Of a stretch of 10,300 bases of DNA, positions 1 through 8,583 are shown piece by piece. Source of the stretch: DASPMP01 sp035626995 (GTDB taxonomy: Bacteria > Gemmatimonadota > Gemmatimonadetes > Gemmatimonadales > Gemmatimonadaceae). The position numbers and the translations under genes were made by a program. Below the pieces are notes generated by a model. It did no database searches. It was not told the DNA's origin and was given only the letters and a program-made list of their open reading frames with translations. The DNA lies in the NCBI GenBank assembly GCA_035626995.1, contig DASPMP010000248.1, positions 1-10,300 of the forward strand, given 5' to 3'. Positions within the stretch are counted from its first letter, which is position 1. Every line of letters begins with the position of its first letter.

Positions 1-292
1 TCCCTTCCGGCGGCAGAGTGATGAGCCCGACAGCCGCCAGCCGCGGAAACACGCTATGGGCAAGGTGGTCGCGAACCTGATCGAGGCCGAGGGTACCCGC
101 TTCCCGCTGGGCATCCTTCCCCGCCGCGCGCAGGGACTGGAGATGGTCATCCCTGTAGACCTTGGCTGCCTCGTTGAAGTCCGCTACGCCTGAGGTGTCG
201 GCCACGCTCAACAGAGCATGCAGGGCGAGCGCGGGCGACCGGTCAGCGCGGCCGAGCTGGTCGAGGAGATCCTTGACGTGCACGTCAGTCAT
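1..292 (-). CDS. Unrecognised protein, N-terminal part (runs off left edge)
   Basis: An open frame begins with ATG at 292 and continues without a stop to the window edge, giving 97 codons. It starts MTDVHVKDLLDQLGRADRSP and is rich in Leu, Ala and charged residues, so it is probably soluble and alpha-helical. There is no signal peptide or membrane segment. The visible end (DHLAHSVFPRLAAVGLITL, about residues 75-93) has the look of a winged-helix DNA-binding unit, but this is only an impression. Its ATG lies inside the end of lptA in an 8-base overlap, ATGACTGA, with no clear Shine-Dalgarno, which suggests translation coupled to lptA. It is not LptB, the ABC ATPase often found next to lptA: the usual LptB N-terminus and Walker A motif are absent. 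I do not recognise the family; the frame and coupling make a real gene likely. Confidence 0.7.
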   Translation of the reverse strand, partial: MTDVHVKDLLDQLGRADRSPALALHALLSVADTSGVADFNEAAKVYRDDHLQSLRAAGKDAQREAGTLGLDQVRDHLAHSVFPRLAAVGLITLPPEG

Positions 293-1673
293 TCGGCCGG
301 CGGACAGGCGGCACGGCGGGGCGCGTTTGTGGGCGCGGCGCCGCGTTCGTCGGTGAAGGAACGGCCCCCGATGGCGTTGCCGGCTGCGTGCGCGCGGTAT
401 CACCGGATGCAGTCGGCACAGGTTCGAGATACACCCCTGCTGCCTGTTCGACCACAGTCACCTTCGACACCTGGCTCGCCTGAAAATCGACGACGATCTC
501 ACGTCCGGTAACGTAGTTGATGGCCGGGCGCCGCATCGTGCTGTCCGCGGCGGCGAGGTGATAGTAGCTCTTCGCACTGCCGACAGCGTGCAATTCGCGG
601 AGGCGCGTGGTGCGCGCTGTGTCCGTGGCCGCCGCAGTGTCGAAGCGCGCGACGATCGTGTCCCCACGCATCCAATCGAGCGTGTCCGCGCGAAACCGCG
701 TCGAATCCGGGCGCCCCTGCGCAACGGCACCACGGACCGCGTGCATTTCCTGAATGCGCTGGCCGGGCATGGTCACGTCGATGGAATCTGACGTGATATT
801 CTGGGCGGCCGAGAATGCCCGCGCCCGCGACGGCCCCCATGCGATCGCGCGCTGCAACAGGTCATCTGCCACACGGAGGTCGATGGTGTCACTGGTCAGC
901 GTCATGTCTTCGCTGACGGCCCGCGCGGTGCCCATCGAGAGCACCCGGCGCAGTTTGCGATCGGCTCCCGTGAGCTCGATGCGGCCACCGCTCAGCGTAA
1001 ATGGGCGTTCGCGTCGCCCTTCAATCGATGGTCCGCGCATCAGCACGGTGATCTCGCGTTCACTGTCGAGCGTCATGGAATCCGCACGCGCGAGGACATC
1101 CTCACGCGTGACAACGACCTGGCCACCCGCGTACACCAGGCTGTCGCCCACCATCGTCACGCCATTCGCCACCACGGTGGCCGGTGCCGGCGGCGGACCA
1201 CTCGTCGTGTCACGCTGCACGAGGGTGATCGTGGGCCGTCCCGTGGCATGGAGCCGAGGCACCGGTCGCGTGGACGGCGTCGCGCGAAGGTACTCCGCGA
1301 CGGGGCCGCGAAGCGTCGACCCGTTCGGCAGCCGCGCAAACACGTTGCCATTGGCGATGACGCGCTCGTCGCGTTGGAAGTACGTCATGTAGTCCGAGTC
1401 GACGCTGAGCCGTGGTTCCGTGTAGCGGACTTTCCCAATGAGGTACACGCGTCCTTCACCCTCGTACGATTCGACGCTGTCCGCGTCGATCCGGATTCCC
1501 TTGTCGGGACACCGCATGACGATGTTTCCACCGCCGAAGTACGTGTTCCGGATGCCAGGAGCCACTTCGACAACGCGCTGGCCGTGCGGCGCACTCCAGC
1601 TGCACCGCTCGGTGGATTGCGCCGCGGTCGCCGCCGGGAGCAGGACCAGCGCTGCGACGGCGCGGATATTCAC
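285..1673 (-). CDS. lptA: LptA/OstA-like periplasmic LPS-transport protein
   Basis: Probable periplasmic bridge protein that passes LPS from the inner-membrane LptB2FGC complex towards LptD in the outer membrane. The start is GTG at 1673, overlapping the lptC stop as GTGA. Residues 1-18 form a signal peptide, with likely cleavage after ATAA. The mature protein has OstA-type beta-slices: an N-terminal unit near residues 35-130 (GIRIDADSVESYEGEGRVYL; ERVIANGNVFARLPNG) and a second region near 165-415 with recurring SDTIDL, SDSIDV and ADTLDW strands. Only two cysteines are present, Cys24 and Cys55, a possible disulfide. Residues 418-460 are a Pro/Ala/Thr-rich tail, probably disordered. At 462 residues it is far longer than E. 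coli LptA (about 185), more like the long OstA-domain proteins of Bacteroidota. The position directly after lptC supports the call. It could instead be a wider OstA-family protein with an LptA/LptD-like role. Confidence 0.8.
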   Translation of the reverse strand: MNIRAVAALVLLPAATAAQSTERCSWSAPHGQRVVEVAPGIRNTYFGGGNIVMRCPDKGIRIDADSVESYEGEGRVYLIGKVRYTEPRLSVDSDYMTYFQRDERVIANGNVFARLPNGSTLRGPVAEYLRATPSTRPVPRLHATGRPTITLVQRDTTSGPPPAPATVVANGVTMVGDSLVYAGGQVVVTREDVLARADSMTLDSEREITVLMRGPSIEGRRERPFTLSGGRIELTGADRKLRRVLSMGTARAVSEDMTLTSDTIDLRVADDLLQRAIAWGPSRARAFSAAQNITSDSIDVTMPGQRIQEMHAVRGAVAQGRPDSTRFRADTLDWMRGDTIVARFDTAAATDTARTTRLRELHAVGSAKSYYHLAAADSTMRRPAINYVTGREIVVDFQASQVSKVTVVEQAAGVYLEPVPTASGDTARTQPATPSGAVPSPTNAAPRPQTRPAVPPVRRPND

Positions 1674-2218
1674 GGGTTGATGTTCCCGAGGGGAACGGTC
1701 GCCGAGCCGCTGCAGGCACTCAGGCAGCGAAAGTCCTTCAGGTTCGGATCGGACACGAACCGCACGCCGCGCTGAACATCCCCGCCACGAACAATCGTGA
1801 ACGCGCTATCGCTCGAGATTTCATCCTTCATCTCGCTGTAGCGCAGATGGTTCGATGTGAGCCGCTCGCCGTTCGTGGAGGTCACGACGACGTTGCCATA
1901 GCCATTGAGGATGCGCAGCCGGCGGTCATACGTACCGCGATCTCCGCGGATCGTACCATTGGGTGCCCCAGTGGCCGTCGTGAAGGCACCCGAGACTTTT
2001 CGCAGTACGAAGACCGATTGGTCGTTGAACACGAAAATCGTGTCCGCGCGCATTTCACCGCGGTTCACGCCGCTCTGTGTCACGAAGAATCGGCCGTCGA
2101 AGATGATCTGGTCTGCGCTGTCGGCGAGACTCACTTCGCCGGCCACGGGCGGGTTAGTGGTTTTCCGACATCCAGATGCCGCAAGCACGAGCAAAACGGC
2201 CGCGACGAACAGCTTCAT
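1670..2218 (-). CDS. lptC: LptC-like LPS export lipoprotein
   Basis: Probable LptC, which takes LPS from the LptB2FG transporter and hands it to LptA. The 182-residue product starts MKLFVAAVLLVLAASGC, a lipoprotein signal whose lipobox LAASGC places the acylated cysteine at position 17. The rest is beta-rich with the strand pattern of LptC (DGRFFVTQSGVNRGEMRADT near 41-60, RGDRGTYDRRLRILNGYGNV near 91-110, LTSNHLRYSEMKDEISSD near 120-137). E. coli LptC is instead held by an uncleaved transmembrane helix; lipoprotein forms are known in other phyla. Residue +2 is Arg, so the E. coli aspartate signal for inner-membrane retention is missing. A C-terminal CLSAC (Cys165, Cys169) could form a disulfide or bind metal. 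The ATG at 2218 overlaps the kdsD stop (ATGA) and has a GAGGA ribosome site just upstream. Strong context between kdsD and lptA. Confidence 0.82.
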   Translation of the reverse strand: MKLFVAAVLLVLAASGCRKTTNPPVAGEVSLADSADQIIFDGRFFVTQSGVNRGEMRADTIFVFNDQSVFVLRKVSGAFTTATGAPNGTIRGDRGTYDRRLRILNGYGNVVVTSTNGERLTSNHLRYSEMKDEISSDSAFTIVRGGDVQRGVRFVSDPNLKDFRCLSACSGSATVPLGNINP

Positions 2219-3189
2219 GCGATCCTCGCGCGCATGAGGTCGTGCAAATGGATGACGCCCACGAGTCGCTCCGCGTCGTCCACGACGGGCATGGCCATGA
2301 TGCCGTGTTGTTCCATGCGATATACTACCGCACTCGCCAGCTCATTGTGCCGTGCCGTCTTCGGAATACGGTTGAGCACGCGATCGACGGGAACGGCCAG
2401 GATGTCGGCTTCACGCTCCATCATGCGTGTGAGATCGCCGGCCGTCATCACGCCCACGATCTTATGGCTGCTGTCGGTCTTAATGGCGATGCCTCGGCGC
2501 TCGGCGAGCAGCACAATCGCGTGGCGCATGGTGTCCGACCCACCGAGGACCGGAAGCCGGTCGCGCTCCATGATTTCCTCGACGCGCGTGAGCAGTTTCC
2601 GCCCGATCGAGCCCCCCGGGTGCAGGCGCGCAAAGTCCTCTCGCCGGAACCCTTTCTCCTCCAGCAGAGCGACCGCCAGGGCATCCCCGAGTGCCAGCGC
2701 GACGGTTGTGCTGGTGGTGGGAGCCAGGTCATGCGGGCAGGCTTCCTCCGACACCGACGCGTCGAGGGTGACGTCGGCATGCCGCGCGAGGCCGGAATCT
2801 TTGGCTCCGGTCAACGCCACGATGCGAACCCCCAGCCTCTTGAGATGCTCGACCAACGCGAAAAGCTCATCCGACTCGCCGCTCTTCGAGATGAGAATTG
2901 CGACGTCGTCGGCACCGACGATCCCCAGATCCCCGTGCACGCTATCCGAGGGATGAAGGAACGCGGCCGGTGTGCCTGTCGAGGTCAGCGTCGCGGCAAT
3001 CTTCCGCGCGATGAGCCCGGACTTCCCGACACCGGACACGATGACCCGACCGCCGGCGTCGCGCATCAGCTCGACCGCGCGCGCGAATGGCTCGCCGAGG
3101 CGGTCGGTGGATGCGGCGAGGGCATCCCGCTCGAGCGCGAGGACGCGGCGGCCGCGATCGATGATCCGGCGCGTGTCATTGGTGCTCAT
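2215..3189 (-). CDS. kdsD: Arabinose-5-phosphate isomerase (SIS + two CBS domains)
   Basis: Interconverts D-ribulose 5-phosphate and D-arabinose 5-phosphate, the first committed step towards KDO, in the cytoplasm. The product is 324 residues, the family length. The SIS domain covers about residues 35-185 (VSGVGKSGLIARK, HPSDSVHGDLG, ILISKSGESDEL, ACPHDLAPTTSTT), followed by two CBS domains at about 205-260 and 268-322. Lys56, Glu108, Glu149 and His190 line up with E. coli KdsD Lys59, Glu111, Glu152 and His193 at a constant offset of three. The frame stays open 19 codons upstream, but the ATG at 3189 (MSTNDTRRI) gives the ATGA overlap with the kdsC stop seen throughout this operon, and a GGGAG lies ten bases before it. 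The extra upstream residues look like read-through of kdsC sequence. A KpsF-type capsule paralogue is unlikely because the neighbours are kdsC and lptC. Confidence 0.96.
   Translation of the reverse strand: MSTNDTRRIIDRGRRVLALERDALAASTDRLGEPFARAVELMRDAGGRVIVSGVGKSGLIARKIAATLTSTGTPAAFLHPSDSVHGDLGIVGADDVAILISKSGESDELFALVEHLKRLGVRIVALTGAKDSGLARHADVTLDASVSEEACPHDLAPTTSTTVALALGDALAVALLEEKGFRREDFARLHPGGSIGRKLLTRVEEIMERDRLPVLGGSDTMRHAIVLLAERRGIAIKTDSSHKIVGVMTAGDLTRMMEREADILAVPVDRVLNRIPKTARHNELASAVVYRMEQHGIMAMPVVDDAERLVGVIHLHDLMRARIA
2223..2227 (-). promoter_or_regulatory. Ribosome binding site of lptC
   Basis: GAGGA on the minus strand lies four bases before the lptC ATG, inside the last codons of kdsD. 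It is one of the better Shine-Dalgarno matches among the overlapping junctions and supports the ATG at 2218 as start. Confidence 0.5.
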
Positions 3190-3746
3190 GTGCGCGCAGC
3201 TCCCATTCCCCGCTCCGTGACGTACGTCTCGCAGATCGATTTCCATTCGCCACGCGCCTTGAGCAGCAGCTCGGCGAACTCCCGGACCGCGCCGCGTCCA
3301 CCCGTGCGCGTCAGCTTCAGGGTCGCCGCGGCCCGGATTTCGGGGACGGCATTGCCGACCGCGACGGGCAGACCGACCATGCGCATGATGCCCATGTCCG
3401 GGAAATCATCGCCGATGAACGCGGCATCGGCCGGCGCAATGCCGTGCTTGTCCAGCATCTTCACAAACGCGGGGAGTTTGCGAGCCTGAGTATCCTGCGC
3501 GACATCCTCGATTTCCAGCTCGCGCGCGCGAAGCCTGACGCTCTCCGACACCCGTCCCGTGACGATGGCGACGCGCAACCCGGCGCGTCGAAGAAAATAG
3601 ATGCCGAGGCCATCCTGGATGTCGTAGCGCTTGAACTCGAGCGTCGCGTCGCCGGATGCGCCGAGATAGATCCCGCCGTCGGTCAGGACGCCGTCGACGT
3701 CGAGCCCCACGATCCGAATGCGGCGCGCGACCTCCGGCGCGATCAC
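3186..3746 (-). CDS. kdsC: KDO-8-phosphate phosphatase (HAD family)
   Basis: Hydrolyses 3-deoxy-D-manno-octulosonate 8-phosphate to KDO and phosphate. It is a compact C0-type HAD phosphatase that in known homologues works as a tetramer without a cap domain. Numbering from the GTG start, motif I is LDVDGVLTDG with Asp16 and Asp18, motif II has Thr63 in IVTGR, the motif III lysine is Lys90 in QARKLPAF, and motif IV is IGDDFPD with Asp113 and Asp114. The product is 186 residues, close to the family norm. The longest frame begins at a TTG at 3773, overlapping kdsA by 31 bases. I prefer the GTG at 3746 because it makes a 4-base GTGA overlap with the kdsA stop, like the kdsC/kdsD, kdsD/lptC and lptC/lptA junctions. 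Neither start has a strong Shine-Dalgarno, so the start is less sure than the identity. Confidence 0.93.
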   Translation of the reverse strand: MIAPEVARRIRIVGLDVDGVLTDGGIYLGASGDATLEFKRYDIQDGLGIYFLRRAGLRVAIVTGRVSESVRLRARELEIEDVAQDTQARKLPAFVKMLDKHGIAPADAAFIGDDFPDMGIMRMVGLPVAVGNAVPEIRAAATLKLTRTGGRGAVREFAELLLKARGEWKSICETYVTERGMGAART

Positions 3747-4537
3747 GTGCGGATCGCGTTCCACACCGAACAAGCGCGGTCCAGCAACGCCGGCAGCTCG
3801 GCGAGCGGGATCATGTTGGGGCCGTCGCTGGGCGCAACGTCGGGCGTTGGATGCGTCTCGAGGAACACGCCGTCCGCACCTGCGGCGACCGCGGCGAGGG
3901 TGAGAGGTGGGATGAATTCGCGCGCGCCGCCGCTGGCGCCACCGGCGCCCTGCCCGGGGCGTTGGACGCTATGGGTGCCGTCGAAGATCACGGGCACCTT
4001 GCAGGCATCACGCAGACGCATGAAGCCACGCATGTCGACCACCAGGTCGCCATAGCCGAAGAATGTCCCTCGTTCGGTGACCGCGATTTCCGATGTACCG
4101 CGCACCTTCTCGACGGCGCCACGCATGCCTTCGGGGTGCATCCACTGCCCCTTCTTGACGTTCACCGCCTTGCCGGTGGCACCGGCGGCCGCGAGCAAAT
4201 CCGTCTGACGGCAGAGGAATGCAGGGATCTGCAGGACATCCGCCACCTCGGCGACCATCGCACACTGCTCGGGAAGATGGACGTCGGTGAGCACCTTGAG
4301 TCCGGTTTCTGCCCGTACGCGTTCGAGCTTCCGCAGTCCGTCCTCGATGCCAGGCCCACGATGTGCGCCCGGATTCGACCGATTCGCCTTGTCGAAGCTC
4401 GCCTTGAACACGATGCCGCCGGGGATGCGCCCGGCGAGCTTCGCCAGCTGCTCCGCGATCCGCAGGTTCAGCGTGTCGTCTTCGAGGACGCAGGGGCCGG
4501 CGATGACAAAAAGTGCCGTGCTGGAAAACAGAGCCAC
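3743..4537 (-). CDS. kdsA: KDO-8-phosphate synthase, probably metal-dependent type
   Basis: Condenses arabinose 5-phosphate with phosphoenolpyruvate to KDO 8-phosphate. The 264-residue product has the family signatures IAGPCVLEDD (12-21), FKASFDKANRSNPG (about 44-57, phosphate and substrate binding), RGPGIEDGL, GQWMHPEGM and GTHSVQRPG. Cys16, His189, Glu227 and Asp238 match the four metal ligands of the Aquifex aeolicus enzyme (Cys11, His185, Glu222, Asp233). The metal-independent E. coli form has Asn in place of that Cys, so this one should need a divalent metal. The start is GTG at 4537, only three bases after the pyrG stop, with a partial Shine-Dalgarno AGGCGA about eight bases upstream. 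The DAHP synthases are relatives, but the KANRS and THSVQ motifs and the kdsC/kdsD neighbours settle the call. Confidence 0.96.
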   Translation of the reverse strand: MALFSSTALFVIAGPCVLEDDTLNLRIAEQLAKLAGRIPGGIVFKASFDKANRSNPGAHRGPGIEDGLRKLERVRAETGLKVLTDVHLPEQCAMVAEVADVLQIPAFLCRQTDLLAAAGATGKAVNVKKGQWMHPEGMRGAVEKVRGTSEIAVTERGTFFGYGDLVVDMRGFMRLRDACKVPVIFDGTHSVQRPGQGAGGASGGAREFIPPLTLAAVAAGADGVFLETHPTPDVAPSDGPNMIPLAELPALLDRACSVWNAIRT

Positions 4538-4540
4538 GAT

Positions 4541-6204
<1,664 letters not shown>

Positions 6205-6205
<1 letters not shown>

Positions 6206-6972
6206 CAGGCAGGCTCCCCGCTGTAGATGGTCCACTCGGAATTGGCTTGCGCCAGATCGTTTTCGGTATCGATGCCGCGGCGCAACGGCCCTTCCACCAC
6301 GCCAACACCAATGGCCCAACCGGCGGCGAGCGGCCGGAGCTGCTCCAGACGTTCGAGGCGCTCCAACGGGTGCTCGGGCAGCTCGACCCAGCGTCGCAAT
6401 GCTTCACGCGTGTACGCATACACGCCGAGATGCTGCCAGACACGCTCGCGGTGCAGCGCCGCGTCGTTGCTGTCCTTGGGCTCCCGCAGAAACGGGATCG
6501 GCGCCCTGGAGAAATAAAGCGCCCTGCCATCATCGGCGGCGACAACTTTTACGACGCTCGGCTCGAGCAGAACCGCGGGAGTTGCGCGCACCGCCGCGGT
6601 ACCGATGCTGAAGGCCCGGTTCACCATTCCGAGCGCCGCTCGCACTGCGTCGGAGGAAATGAACGGCTCGTCGCCCTGTACGTTGAGGATGGTATCGTAG
6701 TGCGCATAGTCAGCCTGGGACGCTGCCTCGGCGACGCGATCGGTGCCCGATGGATGCGCCGGGGACGTCAGGACGGCTTCCGCACCGTTCTCACGGGCGG
6801 TCTGCGCCACTTCCTCACTGTCCGTGGCAATCACACACCGATCAGCCACGTTCATGGCAGACACGCGTTCCCAGACGCGGACGATGAGCGGGCGGCCGGC
6901 CAGAAGGCGCAGCGGTTTGCGGGGGAGACGCGTCGCGCCCAGTCGAGCTGGGATAACGGCGAGGGTCTTCAT
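6205..6972 (-). CDS. kdsB: CMP-KDO synthetase (KDO cytidylyltransferase)
   Basis: Activates KDO with CTP to CMP-KDO, the donor for KDO transfer to lipid A. The 255-residue product is of usual length. The nucleotide-binding N-terminus reads VIPARLGATRLPRKPL (6-21). Further signatures are IATDSEEV, HPSGTDRVAEA (73-83), LNVQGDEPFI (96-105), YFSRAPIPF and HLGVYAY. Asp101 and Asp235 (in RGIDTENDL) correspond to the magnesium-binding aspartates of the E. coli enzyme. The start is ATG at 6972; no good Shine-Dalgarno is visible, only a GGGG one base before the ATG. Its stop shares one base with the pyrG start. It is the first gene after the only real intergenic gap in the window, so it could head a transcription unit containing pyrG, kdsA, kdsC, kdsD, lptC and lptA. 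Confidence 0.97.
6214..6219 (-). promoter_or_regulatory. Ribosome binding site of pyrG
   Basis: GGGGAG on the minus strand, eight bases before the ATG at 6205 and within the last codons of kdsB. It decides the pyrG start against the longer upstream frame. Confidence 0.65.
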
Positions 6973-7044
6973 ACCCCGCGCCGGACGGAACTGGCGAGCC
7001 CGGCCGACACGGAAGATGAATGTAGGGCCGAGCGCAGTGAATCG
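6973..7044 (-). other. 72-base intergenic gap before kdsB
   Basis: This is the only noncoding stretch of note. Reading towards kdsB it contains TACATT, a four-of-six match to a -10 box, but nothing like a -35 box lies 16-18 bases upstream. An 8-base palindrome CGCTAGCG (7043-7050) spans the preceding stop codon; it is too short and lacks a T-run, so it is not a convincing terminator. The gap may hold a promoter for the KDO operon, or transcription may simply pass through. Confidence 0.35.
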
Positions 7045-8583
7045 CTAGCGCGAGAAGATCACGCCGGTCGAAAACTCTACCGCCCCGGTCGCTGGATTGA
7101 GCCGCAACTCACCGCGAAGGACTGAGATCTCCACGCCGATCGAGAGCGCCTGTTCCAGAGCAGGCAGGTCGCCGATGCCGGCACTTCCGAGGCGATGCCT
7201 CAGGAGCAAGACCGGGCTGCCCAGAAAGCCAAGCCTTACGCTGGGGAGCGGTACGGAATAGCGCTGATCCACGAGCAGCAGCTCGTCACCGCCCTGCTCC
7301 AGGAGGTCGAGGAATGGCATCGTTCCGGAGCCCCCGAAGTATGAGAAGCGCTGCCGGGGTGTCACGCTTCCCGGCGTGGTCAGCCAATGGACTTCGCCGC
7401 GATACTCCTGGACGCCGAAGGTGACAAAGCGGACTTCAAAGTCCGTGGTTATCTGCGTGAAGTCGAATGTCTCGGCCGAGAACGGATCTCCCTGATCAGA
7501 CCCAGACGCCTGCAACAGCTGTTCGACGACGATTCGGCTGCGGGTACGAACGCCGCCCCGTGAATCCCATTCCACACCTGAGCCGGCCAAGGCAGTCAGA
7601 AGCGTTGCACGGGCGACGGGTGGATTAGGTCGGTACATCCCCTCGACGGTATCGGATTTCCCAAAGACGCTCCACGGACCACGCGGTTCGCCAACAGCCG
7701 GTCCAGTGGGCCACGCTCGTTCGAGGCGGATTCCCGCAAAGGGTTCGATCCGAAGGGCTGTCGTCTCCCACAGCCGGTGGCCGGTGACCTCGCCACGATC
7801 AGCGCGGTAGTAGTTCCTGGCGTCCTTTCCGGTGACAAGCGCCGTCGCGGAGTTGACGAGGTCCGACCGAATCCAGCGATCGTTGGAGAAGGTGCCGCGT
7901 CCTGCGCTCGCCTGCAGCCGGAGGCGACGCGTAAGCTGCAGGGACATCAGGAGTGACGGGTCGATCTTGCCGAGATCCGAACGGTATGTGAGCAGGCCAT
8001 CGACCTGTCCGGCGCCTCCCGCGATATGTGCCGTGGGTCCGATCGAGAGCGAGAGGCCGTTGACGCGGTCGTACTCGGGAATGCGCACGCCGTAAAATCC
8101 GGGGAGCAGCACGGCGGCAGTAGCGTCGGCATACAACGACTGGTAGGCAAGACGATACCCATCGCCCTCCCGAACGATGACGAAGGTATTGTCGCGAAAA
8201 CTCTCGGAACCCCCCACCACGACGGCACCGGGTGGCGGAAGCACCGGGTACACCGCACCGCCAATCGCCACTGCCCTTCCTTGAACGCGCGCGCGGGGAC
8301 GGATGAATAGATCGCCGTCCACCACGATGACATCGCCATTCACCGTGCCTTCGATGGCCGCATCGCGTCCGAGGACGATGAGGGTGCGGGACTCCGTTTC
8401 GCCGCGTCGCAGGACGAACTGGACCGAGTCCGGCTCGACGACCCGATGGGGCCGCGCAATGGCTTCGGCGAGAATGCGCCCGCTGGCGCCATGGCCCCGA
8501 TCGGTAATGATGATCTGCGGCTGTGCGATCGCCTGGCTGGTGAAAAGACCCGCGGCGAGCGCCAGACCGGCGAGGGTCTTCAC
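7045..8583 (-). CDS. Exported protein: bactofilin-like repeat plus probable outer-membrane beta-barrel
   Basis: No close family recognised. From the GTG at 8583 the product is 512 residues. Residues 1-20 are a signal peptide (MKTLAGLALAAGLFTSQAIA when started with Met), with likely cleavage before QPQ. Residues about 68-112 have short alternating beta-strands with regular glycines (AAIEGTVNGDVIVVDGDLFI, then ARVQGRAVAIGGAVY), like the beta-helix of bactofilins and other polymer-forming (DUF583-type) proteins. From about 180 to the end the pattern is amphipathic strands and turns, as in a beta-barrel. The stretch FSYFGGSGTMPF (413-424), followed by ELLLVDQRYSVPLP, recalls the C-terminal Omp85/BamA-type surface-antigen barrel. 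The protein ends VEFSTGVIFSR, an outer-membrane-like last strand, though not with a terminal Phe. No POTRA domain is apparent. GTG at 8583 gives a GTGA overlap with the trpG stop and exposes the signal peptide, so it is preferred to the start 27 codons upstream. Confidence 0.75.
   Translation of the reverse strand: MKTLAGLALAAGLFTSQAIAQPQIIITDRGHGASGRILAEAIARPHRVVEPDSVQFVLRRGETESRTLIVLGRDAAIEGTVNGDVIVVDGDLFIRPRARVQGRAVAIGGAVYPVLPPPGAVVVGGSESFRDNTFVIVREGDGYRLAYQSLYADATAAVLLPGFYGVRIPEYDRVNGLSLSIGPTAHIAGGAGQVDGLLTYRSDLGKIDPSLLMSLQLTRRLRLQASAGRGTFSNDRWIRSDLVNSATALVTGKDARNYYRADRGEVTGHRLWETTALRIEPFAGIRLERAWPTGPAVGEPRGPWSVFGKSDTVEGMYRPNPPVARATLLTALAGSGVEWDSRGGVRTRSRIVVEQLLQASGSDQGDPFSAETFDFTQITTDFEVRFVTFGVQEYRGEVHWLTTPGSVTPRQRFSYFGGSGTMPFLDLLEQGGDELLLVDQRYSVPLPSVRLGFLGSPVLLLRHRLGSAGIGDLPALEQALSIGVEISVLRGELRLNPATGAVEFSTGVIFSR

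Noticed and set aside
1682..1696. Perfect inverted repeat GTTCCCGAGGGGAAC near the end of lptC
   Set aside because: A 6-base stem with a 3-base loop inside coding sequence, without a T-run; likely chance, and a terminator here would cut off lptA.
6206..6319. N-terminal extension of CTP synthase by 38 residues
   Set aside because: It is the end of kdsB read out of frame; a good ribosome site and the family start point to the ATG at 6205.
7043..7050. CGCTAGCG palindrome at the stop of the barrel-like gene as a terminator
   Set aside because: Eight bases only, no loop or T-tract; cannot form a useful terminator hairpin.
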